Source of the DNA: an uncultured Lachnospiraceae bacterium
Lineage (GTDB): Bacteria > Bacillota > Clostridia > Lachnospirales > Lachnospiraceae
Reading direction: 5' to 3'
Length of the DNA stretch: 57,435 nucleotides
NCBI GenBank assembly: GCA_910588125.1
Contig: CAJUPI010000013.1
Coordinates: forward strand, 1-57,435
The notes beneath the pieces were generated by a model that was not told the DNA's origin, did no database searches, and saw nothing but the letters and a program-made list of their open reading frames with translations. Numbering within the stretch: the stretch's first letter is position 1; each line of letters begins with the position of its first letter. The position numbers and the translations under genes are program-made. Positions 32,829 through 42,233 of this stretch are shown piece by piece.

Positions 32829-34034
32829 ATGAAATACATTGTGATGTTGGGAGACGGAATGGCGGATTATCCAGTGGAAGCGCTGGGCGGGAAGACACCG
32901 TTGGAGGTGGCCAAAAAGCCGAATATTGACAGACTGGCAAAACAGGGGGAGTTAGGAATGGTGAAGACGGTTCCTGACGGCATGAAGCCGGGAAGCGATG
33001 TGGCAAATCTGGCCGCTATGGGATACAACCCGGTCAGCTGCTATACAGGCCGCTCTCCGTTAGAGGCGGTCAGCATCGGAATTCAGATGTCAGATACAGA
33101 TGTGGCATTTCGCTGCAATCTGGTTACTCTGTCGGATGAGCCGGATTATGCAGATAAGACCATGATGGATTATAGCTCTGGAGAGATTACCACAGCAGAA
33201 GCCACAGAACTGATTCGGGCGGTAGATGAGCAATTTCGTACGGATGAGCTTGTATTTTATCCAGGTATCAGCTATCGCCATTGTATGATTTGGCATGATG
33301 GACCGGTGGGACTGGATTTGACACCGCCTCACGACATTTCCGACCGGAAAGTGACAGAATATTTGCCGCAAAATCCGGTTATCCTGGATTTGATGCGGCG
33401 CAGCTATGAAATATTAAAGGATCATCCGGTAAATCAGGAGCGACGGCGGCGGGGGCTGAATCCGGCTAATTCAATCTGGTTATGGGGAGAGGGCACCCGG
33501 CCGGCGGTATCGGGATTTGAAGCTACCTATGGACTGAAGGGTTCCGTGATTTCCGCCGTGGATCTAATCAAAGGCATCGGTATTTGTGCCGGAATGAAGG
33601 TGATTGAGGTTGAGGGGGCTACCGGTAACATCGATACAAACTTCAAAGGCAAAGGAGAGGCGGCATTGCAGACTTTGCTGGAGGGGCAGGATCTGGTTTA
33701 TATTCATGTGGAAGCCCCTGACGAATGCGGGCACCATGGGGATTTGGAAGGAAAAATTCAGGCTATTGAGCGAATTGATGAACAGATTGTGGGGCCATTA
33801 CTGGCAGGCCTGGAAAAAGCCGGAGAGGATTATGCGATTTTGGTAATGCCGGATCATCCGACGCCGATAGCCATCAAGACTCATGTATCGGATCCCATTC
33901 CTTATCTTATATATCGAAGCACCAAGGCAGCAGGCCCGGGTGCGGATACTTATACCGAGAAGACGGCAAAGGCTTCCGGAGCTTATGTGGAGCGGGGGTA
34001 TGAGCTGATGAAACGGTTATTGGGAAGAGAATGA
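32829..34034 (+). CDS. apgM: Cofactor-independent phosphoglycerate mutase (archaeal-type)
   Basis: This 401-residue alkaline-phosphatase superfamily enzyme interconverts 3- and 2-phosphoglycerate. YIVMLGDGMADYPVEALGGK gives the first metal Asp. PGSDVANLAAMGYNP contains the phosphorylated Ser. EAPDECGHHGDLEGK and VMPDHPTPIAIKTH supply the remaining metal ligands. The length and motifs fit the ApgM group rather than the 510-residue GpmI. AAGGAGG precedes ATG 32829, and the gap to the shikimate kinase is only 10 bases, so they form an operon. Some members of this group act as phosphonopyruvate or homoserine-kinase-like enzymes. Confidence 0.9.
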   Translation: MKYIVMLGDGMADYPVEALGGKTPLEVAKKPNIDRLAKQGELGMVKTVPDGMKPGSDVANLAAMGYNPVSCYTGRSPLEAVSIGIQMSDTDVAFRCNLVTLSDEPDYADKTMMDYSSGEITTAEATELIRAVDEQFRTDELVFYPGISYRHCMIWHDGPVGLDLTPPHDISDRKVTEYLPQNPVILDLMRRSYEILKDHPVNQERRRRGLNPANSIWLWGEGTRPAVSGFEATYGLKGSVISAVDLIKGIGICAGMKVIEVEGATGNIDTNFKGKGEAALQTLLEGQDLVYIHVEAPDECGHHGDLEGKIQAIERIDEQIVGPLLAGLEKAGEDYAILVMPDHPTPIAIKTHVSDPIPYLIYRSTKAAGPGADTYTEKTAKASGAYVERGYELMKRLLGRE

Positions 34035-34058
34035 GTCTGAGGGGACTGGGAGGTTTTT

Positions 34059-34931
34059 ATGATTGAGAAATACAGGCATAACATCATGGTGAGAAGGCTG
34101 GTTACGATTGTGGCTGTCGTCGTATCGGCTCTTTTGCAGACTTTTGTAATTCAGTCTTTTATTCGCCCGGCTCAGCTTCTGTCTGGCGGCTTTACCGGAA
34201 TCGCGATTCTGATTGATGACATTGCCTCTTTGTACGGAAAAAGCTTTTCTACATCTTTGGGTATTCTGGTGCTGAATATTCCAGTGGCTGTGTTGTGTAG
34301 TAAAAGTATCAGCATGCGCTTTACCTTTTATTCCATGATCCAGGTGTTTTTGGCAAGCTTGTTTTTGAAAATACTTCATTTTCAGCCGTTGTTTGATGAT
34401 TTGATGCTAAATGTTTTATTCGGCGGGTTTTTATATGGGATTGCCATTGCGCTGGCATTGCGGGGCAATGCCTCCACTGGTGGTACGGATTTCATTGCCT
34501 TATATGTTTCCAATAAAACAGGGCGTTCTATTTGGGAATATGTGTTTGCCGGGAACGTGGTGATTCTATGCATTTTTGGTTATATGTTCGGTTGGCTTTA
34601 TGCCGGGTATTCAATCTTGTTTCAGTTTGTGTCAACCAAGACTGTTTCCGCATTCCATCATCGCTATGAACGGGTAACTTTGCAGATTACTACAAATAAA
34701 GCGGAGGAAGTAATGAGAGCTTATATCGCCAATTGTAAGCATGGGATCTCCTGTGTGGAGGCTATTGGCGGATATAGCCGTAAAAAGATGCATTTGTTGC
34801 ATACCGTGGTATCCTCCTATGAGGTATCGGAGATTGTTCACCTGCTGCGTGCCCAGGATCCGCACATCATTATTAATATGATAAAAACGGAAAATTTCTA
34901 TGGTGGCTTTTATCAGGCGCCGATGGAGTGA
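34059..34931 (+). CDS. YitT family membrane protein
   Basis: This 290-residue protein has about five membrane helices in residues 10-190 (DUF161), including GGFTGIAILI and the GNASTGGTDFIALYV segment. A cytosolic DUF2179 domain occupies the C-terminus (LQITTNKAEEVMRAYI...). Transport of a small substrate has been proposed for the family but is not proven. GGGAGG precedes ATG 34059, 24 bases past the mutase gene. A family E palindrome lies 30 bases after the stop. Confidence 0.9.
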   Translation: MIEKYRHNIMVRRLVTIVAVVVSALLQTFVIQSFIRPAQLLSGGFTGIAILIDDIASLYGKSFSTSLGILVLNIPVAVLCSKSISMRFTFYSMIQVFLASLFLKILHFQPLFDDLMLNVLFGGFLYGIAIALALRGNASTGGTDFIALYVSNKTGRSIWEYVFAGNVVILCIFGYMFGWLYAGYSILFQFVSTKTVSAFHHRYERVTLQITTNKAEEVMRAYIANCKHGISCVEAIGGYSRKKMHLLHTVVSSYEVSEIVHLLRAQDPHIIINMIKTENFYGGFYQAPME

Positions 34932-34964
34932 GCAACAAAGGATATAAGAGAGATAAAATGTGAG

Positions 34965-35036
34965 AAACGCCGCAAAATAAACCGCCAGCCATTTCCTATA
35001 TCCTGTGTCCGGCTGACGGCTTATTTTGCGGCGTCC
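34965..35036. repeat. Palindromic repeat, family E, short form (copy E5)
   Basis: ACGCCGCAAAATAAACCG, CCAGCC pairs with GGCTGACGGCTTATTTTGCG, GCGT around the loop ATTTCCTATATCCTGTGTCC. Two positions fail to pair on the plus strand but become G-U pairs in a minus-strand transcript. It separates convergent genes. Confidence 0.82.
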
Positions 35037-35059
35037 TCTTGGATTGTGTTTATAAAAGC

Positions 35060-35446
35060 CTATAGCATTTCCATATAAGCCAAAAGCTGTTCTAGAAGAT
35101 TAAATCCAATATGAAGCAAAAAGATCCAGATGATAATTCCCAAAATCAAAAAAACGAATTTATAAAAAAGATAAGCTCTTGCAAAATTCCGTCGATCCCG
35201 ATGCTTTTTGTTAAACGCCAGATACCACAGATAAAACCATCCTATGACAGGGATATTCATGCACATAAAAGTAAAAAACCAATGATGAACCTGAGCCGTG
35301 TTTTCCGGAATACCAGCCGATTCTTCCGCAGTTTTTTCCGGATGATTTTGTTTGTCGCTGGCAACTTCATGGTCGGCAATTTGCTCGATTGCTTTTTGAA
35401 TTGTGCTGGTATCCTCAGACGGCGAGATGTTTTCGGTATGTTCCAT
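35060..35446 (-). CDS. Small membrane protein, 128 residues
   Basis: The N-terminal half (MEHTENISPSEDTSTIQKAI...) is hydrophilic and acidic. The C-terminal half has two membrane helices (WFFTFMCMNIPVIGWFYLWY and FLILGIIIWIFLLHIGFNLL) separated by a basic loop NKKHRDRRNFARAY. I do not recognise a named family. GAGG lies about 10 bases before ATG 35446, and the gene starts 5 bases past the PBP stop, so it is translationally close to the PBP gene and could be an accessory factor. That link is inference. Confidence 0.68.
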   Translation of the reverse strand: MEHTENISPSEDTSTIQKAIEQIADHEVASDKQNHPEKTAEESAGIPENTAQVHHWFFTFMCMNIPVIGWFYLWYLAFNKKHRDRRNFARAYLFYKFVFLILGIIIWIFLLHIGFNLLEQLLAYMEML

Positions 35447-35451
35447 CGTAA

Positions 35452-38280
35452 TTAATCCTCCTCTCCCACCTGGATGATCGGGCTGGGGCCAGGGCCGACA
35501 GCCGGTTGAGTGTTTGCATTCCCATCCCATTTCCACTGTTCCCGGTTTAGGGTGGCAGAAAGTTTTTGCTGTTCCTGGGCTATCTGCTGAGATAAAGCCG
35601 CTTGTTCTTGTGCTGCTGCGGCTTGTTGCTCTGCCTGCATTTTCTCCCAGGTTTCTGCAGTGGGAAGCGATGAAATGCGGGTGATAGCATCATTCAGGCG
35701 CTGGCTGTAAGAGGCAGCTTCCGGATAATCGGCGACCAGAGGCAGCTTATCTATGGCGGATTGCACTAATTCCTGAGCATTGGGGGCTTGATACTCCAGA
35801 GCCTCTACATTTTGCAGGGCGGAGAGAAATTCATTTTTGCGCGTTTCGATTTCCAAAAGCTCCCGTTGCCTGGCGGCTTCTTTTTCCGCCTGCTTTTGCG
35901 CTTCCGCCTGTTCTCTGGCCTTTTGAACCTCATAAAGGGCAATAGTCTGTGACATTTCCCGGATAGTGACCGAGAACGTTTCATATCGCGCGGTCACCCG
36001 TTCCAGGAGTTCTCCCCGCAATATGCCTTCATCCATCAGATTCAGCTGGCTGATCATTTTTTGGTATCGTTCTTTTACCCAGTATGTATCCTCGACCGTT
36101 TCGATGGTTTTTTGTTCAAATTCGGACACGCTGGCGTTCAGCTCCTCTTCCAGACGGCGCTGTTCTTTATCATGGAGGCTTTGATGGGCCCGCAGCTCGG
36201 CAGTAGTGCTGACCAGGTCCGTGATTCCGGTTTTGGGATCCGGCCGCATTTCCACTGTAGACGGCTGCTCCCAATCCCAGGGTTCTTTTCCGGCATGAAG
36301 CTCGTCCATGGTGCGCTTCCAGATTCGCCCGGCATAGGTGCTGCCAAAAATACCTGGCATGGCCCGGGGGATATCATAGCCAACCCAGATAGCTGCCGTA
36401 TAATAGCGGGTATAACCGCAAAACCAGGTATCTTTGCTGCTGTTAGTGGTGCCGGTTTTACCGGCAGCAGGCATATTGCCGGCAAGGGACAGGCCACGCC
36501 CGGTGCCAAAAGGTTCTGTGAGAGTGCCTTTCAGGATATCCGTAATCATATACGCAGTATCTTCCTGATAGATTTGCTGTGCCTGAGGCTTGCTGTTACG
36601 GGTCAAATCTCCCTGCTGCTCATGCTCAATGCACACAATGCAGGTTCGATCATTGTAAACGCCGTTGTTGGCAAGTGTGCTGTAGCCTTTTGCCATATCA
36701 ACGACCCGCAGGCCATTTGTAAAACCACCAATGCTTAAAGAAGGAATATTGTTGTCAATATAGGTAATTCTTTGAAAATTCATCCGCCCTAAATATTCCA
36801 GGCCAAAATTAATACCAATATCAGAGAGAATCTGCCAGGCGACTGTGTTAAGGCTGCGGTTTAAGGCTTCTCGCACCGTGACCTCCCCGTGATAGGAGCC
36901 GCCGCTGTTGGAAGGGCCGTCTTCCCATTTGTGGTCATCTACCAGCCGGGCAGGATAATACTCTCCCGTGTCAAAGGCGGGAGCATAATCGATCAGAGGC
37001 TTGATGGTACTGCCCGGCTGCCGGGCGCTTAAATAGGCGCGATTGAAGGGATCGTCCTCCCCCCGGCCGCCTACAATGGCAACAACATAATTGCTCTGAT
37101 TATCCACAATGACGCCGGCGCCCTGGAGGGCATATTTTCCGTTGTCCTGCAGTTCGGTATAGGAGGAAAGCCCATTGTCAATCTGAGCCTGCAAAAGGCT
37201 TTGAAGCCCGGGATCGAGAGAAGTATAAATCCGGTAACCGCCGGCGCGAATCTGTTCATTCTTCTCATTGTAAAGAGTCTGATAGCGCTCCATGTAGGCA
37301 GTGTAATCTTCTTTATCATCAAAAATATATTGAAAATCAAAATTATCCAGTTTCATCAATTCTAAAGCAGCGCAGTGGATGGTGTAGCTGCTCATATAAT
37401 TTTCATCTGTGCCTTCCACCTCCTCTTGTACAACTGAAAGGGGTTGCGCAAGGCAGGAATAATATTCGTCTTCGGTGAGATAGCCAACCTCATACATGCT
37501 TTCCAGAATACTATCGCGTTTTTCCTTCGCAGCGGCCGGGTTTTTGACTGGATCGTAGGCGGAAGGGCTGTTGCTGATGCCGGCCAGAACAGCGGCGTCA
37601 CAAACAGAAAGCTCAGCGGCGTCTTTGCCAAAATAATACCGGCTGGCAGCCTGAACGCCATAGCAGTGGTTGCCGTAAAAGTTCGTATTACAGTAAAATT
37701 CCATAATATCGGCTTTGGAGAATTTTTTCTCCACCTCCGGAGCAAGAAGAATTTCCACAACTTTACGGGTAAAGCTTTTTTCTTGAGAGAGGTAAGTATT
37801 CTTGACGACCTGTTGCGTAATGGTGCTTCCTCCCTGTGTGATGACGCCGCGGTTTTTAATCAGGGCCAGGGCGGCACGGGTAGTGGCAATCCAGTCCACG
37901 CCAGTATGACTTTTGAAACGGCGATCTTCCTGTGCTATGTAAGCATTTTGGATGTTAAGGCTGATTTGGCTGATGGGAACGTATTCATAATGGCCAGCAT
38001 TGATCAGGCCGATCAGTTGTCCGTCCTTGTCATATATTTCCGTGTCGGACAGCATACGAAAATCCTGACGCTCCATCTGGGCCAGTTTATCGTAGGCAAT
38101 TTGGCGGCAATAGTCCAGATCCGGTTTTACTTTTGCATAAATCAGAATGGCAGCCAACCCGGCAGCGATCATACCTGCGGCAAGGAGCTGAAGGATGCTC
38201 TGGAGCAGCCAGCCCAGGATACCGAAGAGGCTCACAAAGAAGCTTGCCAGGTACTTTAGTATTTTAATAATAATTTTCAT
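35452..38280 (-). CDS. Class A penicillin-binding protein (PBP1A type)
   Basis: This 942-residue bifunctional enzyme builds peptidoglycan outside the membrane. After a membrane helix (GMIAAGLAAILIYAKV) comes a GT51 transglycosylase domain with IAQEDRRFKSHTGVDW (catalytic Glu), QGGSTITQQVVKN and EIYCNT-like EFYCNTNFYG. The transpeptidase domain shows RQPGSTIKPL with the active Ser, SLNTVAW, and GKTGTTNSSKD. The last 200 residues are a long Gln/Glu/Ala coiled coil not found in PBP1A of E. coli, ending in a short Pro/Gly tail. GGGAG stands before ATG 38280. It diverges from murC. Confidence 0.95.
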   Translation of the reverse strand: MKIIIKILKYLASFFVSLFGILGWLLQSILQLLAAGMIAAGLAAILIYAKVKPDLDYCRQIAYDKLAQMERQDFRMLSDTEIYDKDGQLIGLINAGHYEYVPISQISLNIQNAYIAQEDRRFKSHTGVDWIATTRAALALIKNRGVITQGGSTITQQVVKNTYLSQEKSFTRKVVEILLAPEVEKKFSKADIMEFYCNTNFYGNHCYGVQAASRYYFGKDAAELSVCDAAVLAGISNSPSAYDPVKNPAAAKEKRDSILESMYEVGYLTEDEYYSCLAQPLSVVQEEVEGTDENYMSSYTIHCAALELMKLDNFDFQYIFDDKEDYTAYMERYQTLYNEKNEQIRAGGYRIYTSLDPGLQSLLQAQIDNGLSSYTELQDNGKYALQGAGVIVDNQSNYVVAIVGGRGEDDPFNRAYLSARQPGSTIKPLIDYAPAFDTGEYYPARLVDDHKWEDGPSNSGGSYHGEVTVREALNRSLNTVAWQILSDIGINFGLEYLGRMNFQRITYIDNNIPSLSIGGFTNGLRVVDMAKGYSTLANNGVYNDRTCIVCIEHEQQGDLTRNSKPQAQQIYQEDTAYMITDILKGTLTEPFGTGRGLSLAGNMPAAGKTGTTNSSKDTWFCGYTRYYTAAIWVGYDIPRAMPGIFGSTYAGRIWKRTMDELHAGKEPWDWEQPSTVEMRPDPKTGITDLVSTTAELRAHQSLHDKEQRRLEEELNASVSEFEQKTIETVEDTYWVKERYQKMISQLNLMDEGILRGELLERVTARYETFSVTIREMSQTIALYEVQKAREQAEAQKQAEKEAARQRELLEIETRKNEFLSALQNVEALEYQAPNAQELVQSAIDKLPLVADYPEAASYSQRLNDAITRISSLPTAETWEKMQAEQQAAAAQEQAALSQQIAQEQQKLSATLNREQWKWDGNANTQPAVGPGPSPIIQVGEED

Positions 38281-38394
38281 GGTTCTCCCTGAATCCTTTT
38301 CGCACAATTCATTGTTTACCTGGATAGTATAATACAAAACAAAAAAAAGAGATAGTAAAAAACAGTAGAAAAACAGGAAAACCCGAAGAAAATG

Positions 38395-38423
38395 TTGACT
38401 TTCCTGATAAAAAGAAGTAAAAG
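38395..38423 (+). promoter_or_regulatory. Possible murC promoter
   Basis: TTGACT (38395-38400), 17-base spacer, TAAAAG (38418-38423), 37 bases before ATG 38460. Confidence 0.45.
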
Positions 38424-38459
38424 TAAAAGTACAAACGGATAGAAAAGGATGGAACGTTT

Positions 38460-39839
38460 ATGTATCAGATTGATTTTAATAGGCCTCAGAGGGTTCATTT
38501 TATAGGGATTGGCGGAATCAGCATGAGCGGCCTGGCTGAAATATTATTGCAGGCGGGGTTCACGGTCAGCGGCTCGGATGCCCATGAGAGTCCGTTGACA
38601 GCGCATCTGATAAGTCAGGGAGCGCAGATTTTTTATGGCCAGAGCGCAAAGAATATACAAGATGGTATAGAACTTGTGGTATATACGGCGGCGATACATC
38701 CGGATAACCCGGAATATCAGGAGGTACAGCGCCGGGGGATTCCGATGATGAGCCGGGCTGAACTGCTGGGGCAGATGATGAAAAACTACCAAAATGCAGT
38801 AGCGATTGCCGGTACTCATGGAAAGACCACCACTACCTCCATGGTGGCGGAGATTTTGCTGGCGGCAGAGATGGATCCGACGATTTCGGTAGGAGGAATT
38901 CTCCCTTCTATCGGAGGAAATATTCGCGCCGGTTCTCAAGATCTGTTTGTGACAGAAGCCTGTGAATATACAAACAGCTTCCTGTCGTTTTTTCCCACGA
39001 TAGAGGTGATTTTGAATATAGAAGCAGATCATCTTGACTTTTTTAAGGATTTGGAAGATATTCGTCGTTCTTTTGGCAAATTTGCCGCCAGGTTGCCAGA
39101 GAATGGCCTGTTAATTATGGATGGAATGATTGAACGGCCAGAGGAGCTGACGAAAGGGCTTTCTTGTCGGGTCGTGACAGTGGGGCACAGCGCTGACGGA
39201 GATTATGGAGTGAAAGATATCACTTATGATGAGCTGGGGCGGCCTTCTTTCCTGTTGATGAAGAACGGAACTTTGTCAGGAAAGATTCAGCTGGGGGTTC
39301 CCGGAGAACATAATGTATATAATGCTTTGGCGGCGATCGCAGTAGCAGAAGCCTTGGGCGTGCCCATGGAAGCGATTGGTGCCGGGCTGGCAGGATTTAA
39401 AGGAACGGAGAGACGGTTTGAGCGAAAAGGGGAAATAGGCGGAGTAACCATCATTGATGATTATGCCCATCATCCGCAGGAGATTGCTGCCACCTTAAAG
39501 GCAGCCAGGCATTATCCGCACAAGAAGCTATGGTGCGTGTTTCAGCCACATACCTATTCGCGGACAAAAGCATTGCTGGAGGATTTTGCAAAAGAGCTGG
39601 CAGCCGCAGACGAGGTAGTGCTGGCCGGTATTTATGCGGCGAGAGAGACAGATACTCTTGGCGTAAGCTCTGGGGATATTGCAGAAAGAATCGCCAGACG
39701 TGGAACACCGGCGCATTATTTTTCCACATTTGATGAAATTGAAATATTTATTTTAAAAAATTGTTCCCCAGGTGATTTGTTGATAACTATGGGGGCCGGA
39801 GATGTTGTAAAGATTGGGGAACGGCTTCTGGGGCAATAG
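38460..39839 (+). CDS. murC: UDP-N-acetylmuramate--L-alanine ligase
   Basis: This 459-residue Mur ligase adds L-Ala to UDP-MurNAc in the cytosol. HFIGIGGISMSGLAEILL is the N-terminal UDP-binding motif. AIAGTHGKTTTTSMVAEIL is the ATP P-loop. NIEADHLDFF, DDYAHHPQEI and FQPHTYSRTK are the further conserved boxes. All are complete, and length is normal. AAGGA stands before ATG 38460. The stop is followed by a strong terminator (39851-39900) built partly from DnaA-box-like sequence. The divergent PBP1A gene also serves wall synthesis. Confidence 0.97.
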   Translation: MYQIDFNRPQRVHFIGIGGISMSGLAEILLQAGFTVSGSDAHESPLTAHLISQGAQIFYGQSAKNIQDGIELVVYTAAIHPDNPEYQEVQRRGIPMMSRAELLGQMMKNYQNAVAIAGTHGKTTTTSMVAEILLAAEMDPTISVGGILPSIGGNIRAGSQDLFVTEACEYTNSFLSFFPTIEVILNIEADHLDFFKDLEDIRRSFGKFAARLPENGLLIMDGMIERPEELTKGLSCRVVTVGHSADGDYGVKDITYDELGRPSFLLMKNGTLSGKIQLGVPGEHNVYNALAAIAVAEALGVPMEAIGAGLAGFKGTERRFERKGEIGGVTIIDDYAHHPQEIAATLKAARHYPHKKLWCVFQPHTYSRTKALLEDFAKELAAADEVVLAGIYAARETDTLGVSSGDIAERIARRGTPAHYFSTFDEIEIFILKNCSPGDLLITMGAGDVVKIGERLLGQ

Positions 39840-40040
39840 TTATCCACAATATCCACATAGTTTTCCACTTTTTGCAGACAGAAACTATGTGGATTTTTTT
39901 GTTCTTTCGGATCGAGCTGCTGAAACAACGAAAGAGCAAGGGTTTTCGCATAAAACGCCGAATTTCGACAGAGTTTTCCCAAGTAGTAGAAAATGCTTAT
40001 CCACGTTATCCACAATATCCACATTCTGTTTGGTGGATAA
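39840..40040. promoter_or_regulatory. Cluster of DnaA-box-like 9-mers upstream of dnaD
   Basis: Perfect TTATCCACA boxes lie at 39840-39848 and 40006-40014. One-mismatch boxes lie at 39849-39857 (ATATCCACA), 39997-40005 (TTATCCACG), 40015-40023 (ATATCCACA) and on the minus strand at 40032-40040 (TTATCCACC). The boxes abut head to tail at exact 9-bp steps in two groups. They stand between murC and dnaD-dnaI. Confidence 0.75.
39851..39900 (+). terminator. Rho-independent terminator of murC
   Basis: ATCCACATAGTTT (39851-39863) pairs perfectly with AAACTATGTGGAT (39882-39894), followed by a run of seven T. The stem overlaps one of the DnaA-box-like sequences. Confidence 0.85.
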
Positions 40041-40069
40041 ATGCCCCTATTTTCTTTTGAAAAAGGATG

Positions 40070-40078
40070 TGCTAGAAT
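40070..40078 (+). promoter_or_regulatory. Extended -10 of the dnaD-dnaI operon
   Basis: TGCTAGAAT forms an extended -10 (TAGAAT 40073-40078), 28 bases before ATG 40106 and 30 bases after the last DnaA-type box. Confidence 0.5.
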
Positions 40079-40105
40079 AGAAAACAATGGAGAGGATGGA
40101 AAGCG

Positions 40106-41122
40106 ATGGATATCATTTGCAGTTTTCGGATGGATGCGACCCTGGTGGCAAATACGTTTATTGACGAATATATGGCAGCGGCCAGCGGGGAATATGTGAA
40201 GGTTTATCTGTATCTGCTGCGTCATCAGCAGGAGGCGGTAAATATTGAACAGATAGCAGATGCTTTGAACCACACGGAGTCAGACGTAAAGCGGGCTCTG
40301 GCTTACTGGGAGAAGCTGGGGGCATTGCAGAAAGAGGCTGTAGGCCAGGAAAACCCGGAACAAACGGGGAATAAAGGCCAGCAGGCTGCGGCAAAGGAGC
40401 AGCAGGAGGCGGCAGTCCCCCTGGCCGGCAGTTTGACAGCTCCGGTAAAAAGAACACCATACAGCCAGGAGCAGGTGAACCGGCTGGCGGAAGATGAAGA
40501 TTTTACCCAGCTGCTCTATATTGCCCAGAAGTACATGAATAAAGTATTCACCCCACGGGAGTGCGAGGTGTTCGCTTATCTTTATGATGGCCTGCACATG
40601 CCGGCGGAGCTTTTGGAGTATCTGGTGGAGCACTGCGTTCAAGGCGGACATACCAGTATCCGTTATATTGAGACAGTGGGCCTCAACTGGCATGAACGGG
40701 GGCTGCGTACCGTGGAGATGGCAAGGTCTTATGCCAGCGGATTTACGAAGGATTCCTTTGCTGTTATGCGCTGCTTTGGCTTGACAGACCGCAAACCGGG
40801 AGACTCGGAAAAGCAGATGATAGAGAAATGGTTCTCTGCCTATGGCTTTAGCCGGGAGGTGGTGCTGGAGGCATGCAACCGGACACTGGAGGCAACTCAT
40901 TCGCCCAGCTTTCGCTATGCAGACAAGATTTTGAGTGAATGGAAAAAGGCCGGGGTCCGGACAGTCCGGGATGTGGCTTTGCTGGATGAGAAGAGGCAGG
41001 AAAAGAAAAGCAACCGTGCAACCAAAAAGGCCGTCAACCAGTTCCACAATTTTGAACAGAGAAGCACTGACTATGACGCCATGATGCTGGATCAGGTAAA
41101 ATCATGGATTGGGCAAGGGTAA
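40106..41122 (+). CDS. dnaD: DnaD domain protein (primosome component)
   Basis: This 338-residue protein matches the DnaD/phage-type family that, in Firmicutes, helps load the replicative helicase at origins and restart sites. Residues about 30-85 form a winged helix (GEYVKVYLYLLRHQQEAVNI, ALAYWEKLGAL). A Gln/Ala/Glu-rich linker follows. The second half has a DnaD domain in two copies: FTPRECEVFAYLYDGLHMPA and MIEKWFSAYGFSREVVLEAC, with the C-terminal motif SFRYADKILSEWKKAGV. AGAGGA precedes ATG 40106. dnaI follows 45 bases on. Confidence 0.92.
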   Translation: MDIICSFRMDATLVANTFIDEYMAAASGEYVKVYLYLLRHQQEAVNIEQIADALNHTESDVKRALAYWEKLGALQKEAVGQENPEQTGNKGQQAAAKEQQEAAVPLAGSLTAPVKRTPYSQEQVNRLAEDEDFTQLLYIAQKYMNKVFTPRECEVFAYLYDGLHMPAELLEYLVEHCVQGGHTSIRYIETVGLNWHERGLRTVEMARSYASGFTKDSFAVMRCFGLTDRKPGDSEKQMIEKWFSAYGFSREVVLEACNRTLEATHSPSFRYADKILSEWKKAGVRTVRDVALLDEKRQEKKSNRATKKAVNQFHNFEQRSTDYDAMMLDQVKSWIGQG

Positions 41123-41167
41123 CGGGGCGGCTTTTTTTCGGGAGCCAACAGGGACAGGAGGCAAGGG

Positions 41168-42163
41168 ATGGCACTGAATAATTCCCAATATAACGAAGTG
41201 ATGAGGGAGTATGAACAACAACAGTTGAAAAACCGCCGTAACCAGCAGCAGCGGGTGGAGGAGGTTTATAAGCATGTGCCCCAGATTCAGGCATTGGATG
41301 AAGAGATACGCAGCCGGGGAGCTGCCAGTGCCCGGCAGGTTCTAAATGGTGATGCCGGGGCAGGCAGCCGGTTCAGGGAAACGTTGGAGGATTTGCGGGA
41401 ACAAAAGCGCGTGTTGCTGGCAGCGGCCGGATATCCGGCGGATTATATGGAACTTCATTACCGTTGTCCCAAATGCCAGGATACCGGCTACACCGACGGA
41501 CATCGCTGCCAGTGTTTTGAACAGGCCAGAACAAGATTACTGTATGCACAGTCCAATATCCGTCAAGTTTTACAACAAGAGAATTTTGACACGCTTTCAT
41601 ATAAATGGTATGACGGAGATAAGATATTACCACAGCTGGGAACCACACAGCTGGATTATATGCAGACCGTAGTACGCCGTTGCCAGGAGTTTGCGGCCGC
41701 TTTTCCACGGCTTGGGCAAAATCTGCTTTTTACAGGCAGTACCGGTGTGGGAAAAACGTTTCTTACCAATTGCATTGCCAAGGCGTTGATTGATCGGTAT
41801 TTGTCGGTGATTTATCTTACATCCCAGGATCTGTTTGAGTTAATGTCCCGCTATAAGTTCAACAGGGATTCCCAGGAGGAGGCGGAAGAAGGTTTTCGCC
41901 ATATCCTGGAATGCGATATGCTGATCCTTGATGATTTGGGCACAGAGGTGAATAACACATTTGTGTCTTCTCAGTTGTTTTATTGTATCAATGAACGTAT
42001 TAACCGTCAGAAAGGGACTATTATTTCAACTAATTTATCGATGGGAATGCTGCGGGATACCTATTCCGACCGGGTGACTTCCCGGATTATGAGTTACTAT
42101 GCGGCGATTCCTCTGTATGGGGAAGACATCCGTATTAAGAAAAACTTCCGGGGATTAACTTGA
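41168..42163 (+). CDS. dnaI: DnaI/DnaC-like helicase loader ATPase
   Basis: This 331-residue AAA+ protein loads the replicative DnaB-type helicase. The N-terminal domain binds the helicase and has a zinc motif CPKCQDTGYTDGHRCQC (four Cys). The AAA+ domain has Walker A GSTGVGKTFLTN, Walker B DMLILDDLGTE, sensor 1 IISTNLSM and the Arg finger region YSDRVTSRI. No transposon is nearby, so IstB is unlikely. It forms an operon with dnaD. Confidence 0.93.
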   Translation: MALNNSQYNEVMREYEQQQLKNRRNQQQRVEEVYKHVPQIQALDEEIRSRGAASARQVLNGDAGAGSRFRETLEDLREQKRVLLAAAGYPADYMELHYRCPKCQDTGYTDGHRCQCFEQARTRLLYAQSNIRQVLQQENFDTLSYKWYDGDKILPQLGTTQLDYMQTVVRRCQEFAAAFPRLGQNLLFTGSTGVGKTFLTNCIAKALIDRYLSVIYLTSQDLFELMSRYKFNRDSQEEAEEGFRHILECDMLILDDLGTEVNNTFVSSQLFYCINERINRQKGTIISTNLSMGMLRDTYSDRVTSRIMSYYAAIPLYGEDIRIKKNFRGLT

Positions 42164-42233
42164 CTTGCGCGTAGCATAATGATATAAAAGAAAAGTCACC
42201 GGATTCATCACGACCAGATTATGGAGGAAAAAG

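Noticed and set aside
36061..38259. Long plus-strand frames (225 and 271 residues) opposite the PBP gene
   Set aside because: They mirror a clearly conserved class A PBP, have no ribosome sites and show no family motifs.
39840..40040. DnaA-box cluster as the chromosomal origin
   Set aside because: No dnaA, dnaN, rpmH or other origin genes flank it, and no clear AT-rich unwinding repeat was seen. Control or titration by DnaA is more likely.
40280..41047. A 255-residue minus-strand frame opposite dnaD
   Set aside because: It is a shadow of dnaD with His/Leu/Gln-rich random composition and no ribosome site. Similar shadows at 46297-47109 and 17264-17872 were dropped for the same reason.
41168..42163. 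IstB transposition helper instead of DnaI
   Set aside because: There is no IstA transposase or inverted ends; the gene follows dnaD and has the DnaI-type zinc motif.
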